DNA of 37,708 nt, taken from assembly GCA_002869605.1 (NCBI GenBank), contig PKUI01000064.1, forward strand, positions 1-37,708, in the 5' to 3' direction. The notes under the pieces were generated by a model that was not told the DNA's origin, ran no database searches, and saw nothing but the letters and a program-made list of their open reading frames with translations. The stretch comes from Desulfuromonas sp. Its GTDB lineage: Bacteria; Desulfobacterota; Desulfuromonadia; Desulfuromonadales; SZUA-401. Shown piece after piece: positions 35,893 through 37,708 of the stretch (the stretch's first letter is position 1; every line of letters begins with the position of its first letter). The translations under genes were made by a program, and so were the position numbers.

Positions 35893-36717
35893 CTAAACCT
35901 CTGCTGGTTGTGACGACACCGTGTGTAACACTCGCTGCGGGAACGGGATCGTAATCCCCTGGTCATCAAAGGTCTGCTTGATCTGCTCAAGCAGGTCGAA
36001 ACGCAGTGGCCAGTAATCCCCCGGAGCCACCCAGGGTCTCACCACCAGATCCACGCTGCTCTCCCCCAGTTCGCCAACGGCAATCACCGGGGCCGGCTCA
36101 GTCAGAACCCGCGTGTCGGTATTTAAGAGCTCAGCGAGGATCTGCTTGGCGCGGCGGATGTCGTCCTCGTAGCTGATGCCGATCACCAGATCGAGCCGGC
36201 GGCTGTCACGCGTCGAATAGTTGATGATACTGTCGGCCGTAATCAGACTGTTCGGCACGGTCAACTCGCAGTTGTCCGGGGTGCGCAACAGCGTGGTGAA
36301 AAGTCCGATCTTTTCCACCGTCCCCCCCTTTCCGGCCGCCTCGACGTAATCCCCGGCCCGGAAGGGGCGGTTAACGATCAACATCACCCCCGAGGCGACG
36401 TTCTGCAACGAGTCCTTGAGCGCAAGTCCGACCGCCAGCCCGGCGGCACCGACCACCGCCACCAACGAGGTAGTGTCGACCCCGAGCTGGTCGAGCGCGG
36501 CAATGAACACCACCACAATAAGCACAGCTCTACAGACGCTCCGCACAAAGGCGAGCAGCGCCTCGTCACTGACACTCCGGGCCAGCAGGCGCACCAACAG
36601 GTCGGCCACCGCCCTGGCGACTAGTCGACCGATCAACAGAATGACTGCCGCGTAAAGTACACGCAGCCCCCAGACCATCAGCAATTCACGATTAAAGCTG
36701 TTCAGCCATGACTCCAT
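35893..36717 (-). CDS. mscS: Small-conductance mechanosensitive channel
   Basis: A 274-residue inner-membrane channel releasing solutes on hypo-osmotic shock. It has three N-terminal helices; the pore helix TM3 lies in VAVVGAAGLAVGLALKDSLQNVASG (about 95-120) with the Gly/Ala packing pattern typical of MscS. The beta domain follows (VNRPFRAGDYVEAAGKGGTVEKIGLF and the VPNSLI stretch), then an alpha/beta C-terminus ending VPFPQR-like (ITIPFPQRVLHTV). Length and order match E. coli MscS. GGAGG precedes the ATG. It lies between the radical SAM gene and the Smr gene in one unit. Confidence 0.95.
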   Translation of the reverse strand: MESWLNSFNRELLMVWGLRVLYAAVILLIGRLVARAVADLLVRLLARSVSDEALLAFVRSVCRAVLIVVVFIAALDQLGVDTTSLVAVVGAAGLAVGLALKDSLQNVASGVMLIVNRPFRAGDYVEAAGKGGTVEKIGLFTTLLRTPDNCELTVPNSLITADSIINYSTRDSRRLDLVIGISYEDDIRRAKQILAELLNTDTRVLTEPAPVIAVGELGESSVDLVVRPWVAPGDYWPLRFDLLEQIKQTFDDQGITIPFPQRVLHTVSSQPAEV

Positions 36718-36736
36718 ACACCGTTCCTCCAGAATT

Positions 36737-37708
36737 CTAAATCCATACCCCGGGCAGGGGGTGATGACACTCCGGGCATTGCCCCTCTATGAGATGCTGA
36801 CGCACAACCCGGAAACCCACCCGTTCCACCAGAGCGGCCCTGCACTCCGGGCAGAGTGTCACCTCTCCACCACTACCCGGCCGATTACCGAGGTAAACCT
36901 GCTGCAGACCGACCTCGAGTCCGATCTGCTCGGCCATCTGCAAGGTTTTGACTGGCGTCGCTGGGGCATCCATGCGATAAGCTGGATAATACCCGGAAAC
37001 ATGCCAGGGAACCTCGGGACCAAGCTCATCACGAATAAAGGTTGCCAGCTCGCGCAGTTCGTCGGAGTCGTCGTTATAGCCAGGGATGATCAGGGTTGTC
37101 ACCTCCAGCCAGATACGGTGATGACGGTAGTCGCGCAGGGTCTCGAGAACCCCCTCGAGACGTGCACCGGTCACCTCCCGGTAAACATCATCGTTAAACC
37201 CTTTGAGGTCGACATTCGCCGCATCGAGGTACGGAGCAATGGCCGCGAGCGCCTCAGGTGAAGTATAGCCGTTGGTCACGAATACGTTCTTGAGTCCCGC
37301 CTGATGCGCCAGGACCGCGGTATCATAGGCATACTCGAAAAAAATCGTCGGCTCGGTGTAAGTGTAGGCAATCGAGCGGCAACCGCTAGACAGCGCCCGA
37401 CTCACCACCTCCTGCGGTGGAAGTTCATCACCAGGAATGCTGCTGTGACCGCTGGGCCACTGCGAGATCTGGTAGTTCTGACAGTGCAGGCAGCGAAAAT
37501 TGCACCCGATCGTGGCAATGGAAAAACTTGAGGACCCGGGCAGCAGGTGGTAAAGCGGTTTTTTCTCGATGGGATCGACGTTGGTCGCAACGCTGACCCC
37601 ATACACCAGCGAATAGAGCAGCCCTTCCCGATTTTCACGCACTCCGCAGCGCCCCCTTCGACCGGGCAGGATGCGGCAACGGAACCGACACAACCCACAG
37701 TTGACCGC
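36737..37708 (-). CDS. AmmeMemoRadiSam-type radical SAM enzyme, 5' end beyond the window
   Basis: A radical SAM protein of which 323 codons are visible; the frame stays open to the right edge, so the start lies outside. The SAM-cluster motif is CNFRCLHC in ATIGCNFRCLHCQNY. The N-terminal Cys set (NCGLCRFRCRILPGRRGRCGVREN) and C-terminal CPEC / CPEC pairs (about 30 and 10 residues from the end) are usual for the AmmeMemoRadiSam family, whose usual partners (Memo and AMMECR1) are not inside the window. A start at TTG 37691-37693 would cut the Cys-rich N-terminus and is rejected. The substrate is unknown. It lies 19 bases upstream of mscS. Confidence 0.9.
   Translation of the reverse strand, partial: AVNCGLCRFRCRILPGRRGRCGVRENREGLLYSLVYGVSVATNVDPIEKKPLYHLLPGSSSFSIATIGCNFRCLHCQNYQISQWPSGHSSIPGDELPPQEVVSRALSSGCRSIAYTYTEPTIFFEYAYDTAVLAHQAGLKNVFVTNGYTSPEALAAIAPYLDAANVDLKGFNDDVYREVTGARLEGVLETLRDYRHHRIWLEVTTLIIPGYNDDSDELRELATFIRDELGPEVPWHVSGYYPAYRMDAPATPVKTLQMAEQIGLEVGLQQVYLGNRPGSGGEVTLCPECRAALVERVGFRVVRQHLIEGQCPECHHPLPGVWI

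Overview
The window is a gene-dense, GC-rich bacterial chromosome segment with no rRNA, tRNA, insertion sequence or CRISPR array that I can see. Gene content points to a Gram-negative anaerobe of the Desulfuromonadales/Geobacterales type. The evidence is Lnt and lipoproteins with lipoboxes, a PhoH-HDIG-YbeY-DgkA/PAP2-CorC-Lnt cluster, a class-I GEMM cyclic-dinucleotide riboswitch before a large secreted repeat protein, an AmmeMemoRadiSam-type radical SAM enzyme, and a Cys-rich 4Fe-4S protein. The lineage is inferred, not proven.

Layout. (1) 39-6911, minus strand: a tightly coupled operon running phoH, 7TM-HDIG phosphohydrolase, ybeY, a dgkA-PAP2 fusion, corC-like, lnt (RNA maturation, nucleotide signalling, envelope lipid and lipoprotein work). 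(2) 7215-8501, plus: enolase, ending at a bidirectional terminator. (3) 8572-10350, minus: membrane-anchored winged-helix-like protein, zinc-ribbon protein, and a stand-alone Cas6-family RAMP protein. (4) 10449-12395, plus: tgt and a helical protein of unknown function. (5) 12396-16653, plus: a long leader with a good promoter, a structured hairpin and a GEMM-I riboswitch fused to a terminator, then a DUF11-repeat secreted protein whose frame is broken by one in-frame TGA at a position where a cysteine is expected. (6) 16758-19289, minus: PfkB kinase, HExxH lipoprotein, RlpA. (7) 19449-25060, minus: small unknown protein, maf, dnaE, accA. (8) 25228-29369, plus: Kef-type antiporter, HD-GYP phosphodiesterase, small lipoprotein. 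(9) 29391-29969, minus: nitroreductase. (10) 30137-32443, plus: long-chain acyl-CoA synthetase and a small membrane protein. (11) 32754-37708, minus: SPFH/NfeD pair, 4Fe-4S protein, Smr-domain protein, MscS channel, and a radical SAM protein that runs off the window end.

How the parts connect. Two nucleotide-signalling themes appear: an HDIG protein of the family that hydrolyses c-di-AMP, and a c-di-GMP-type HD-GYP enzyme plus a GEMM riboswitch controlling an exported repeat protein. The terminator stem shares a strand with the riboswitch P3 helix, so ligand binding should block termination (an ON switch).

The most interesting points are: the TGA inside the DUF11 protein, where Cys-pair covariation between repeats predicts a cysteine (nonsense mutation, sequencing error or recoding); the riboswitch-controlled leader; the orphan cas6; and the kinase-phosphatase fusion. 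I did not find a complete new multi-gene defence or metabolic system.
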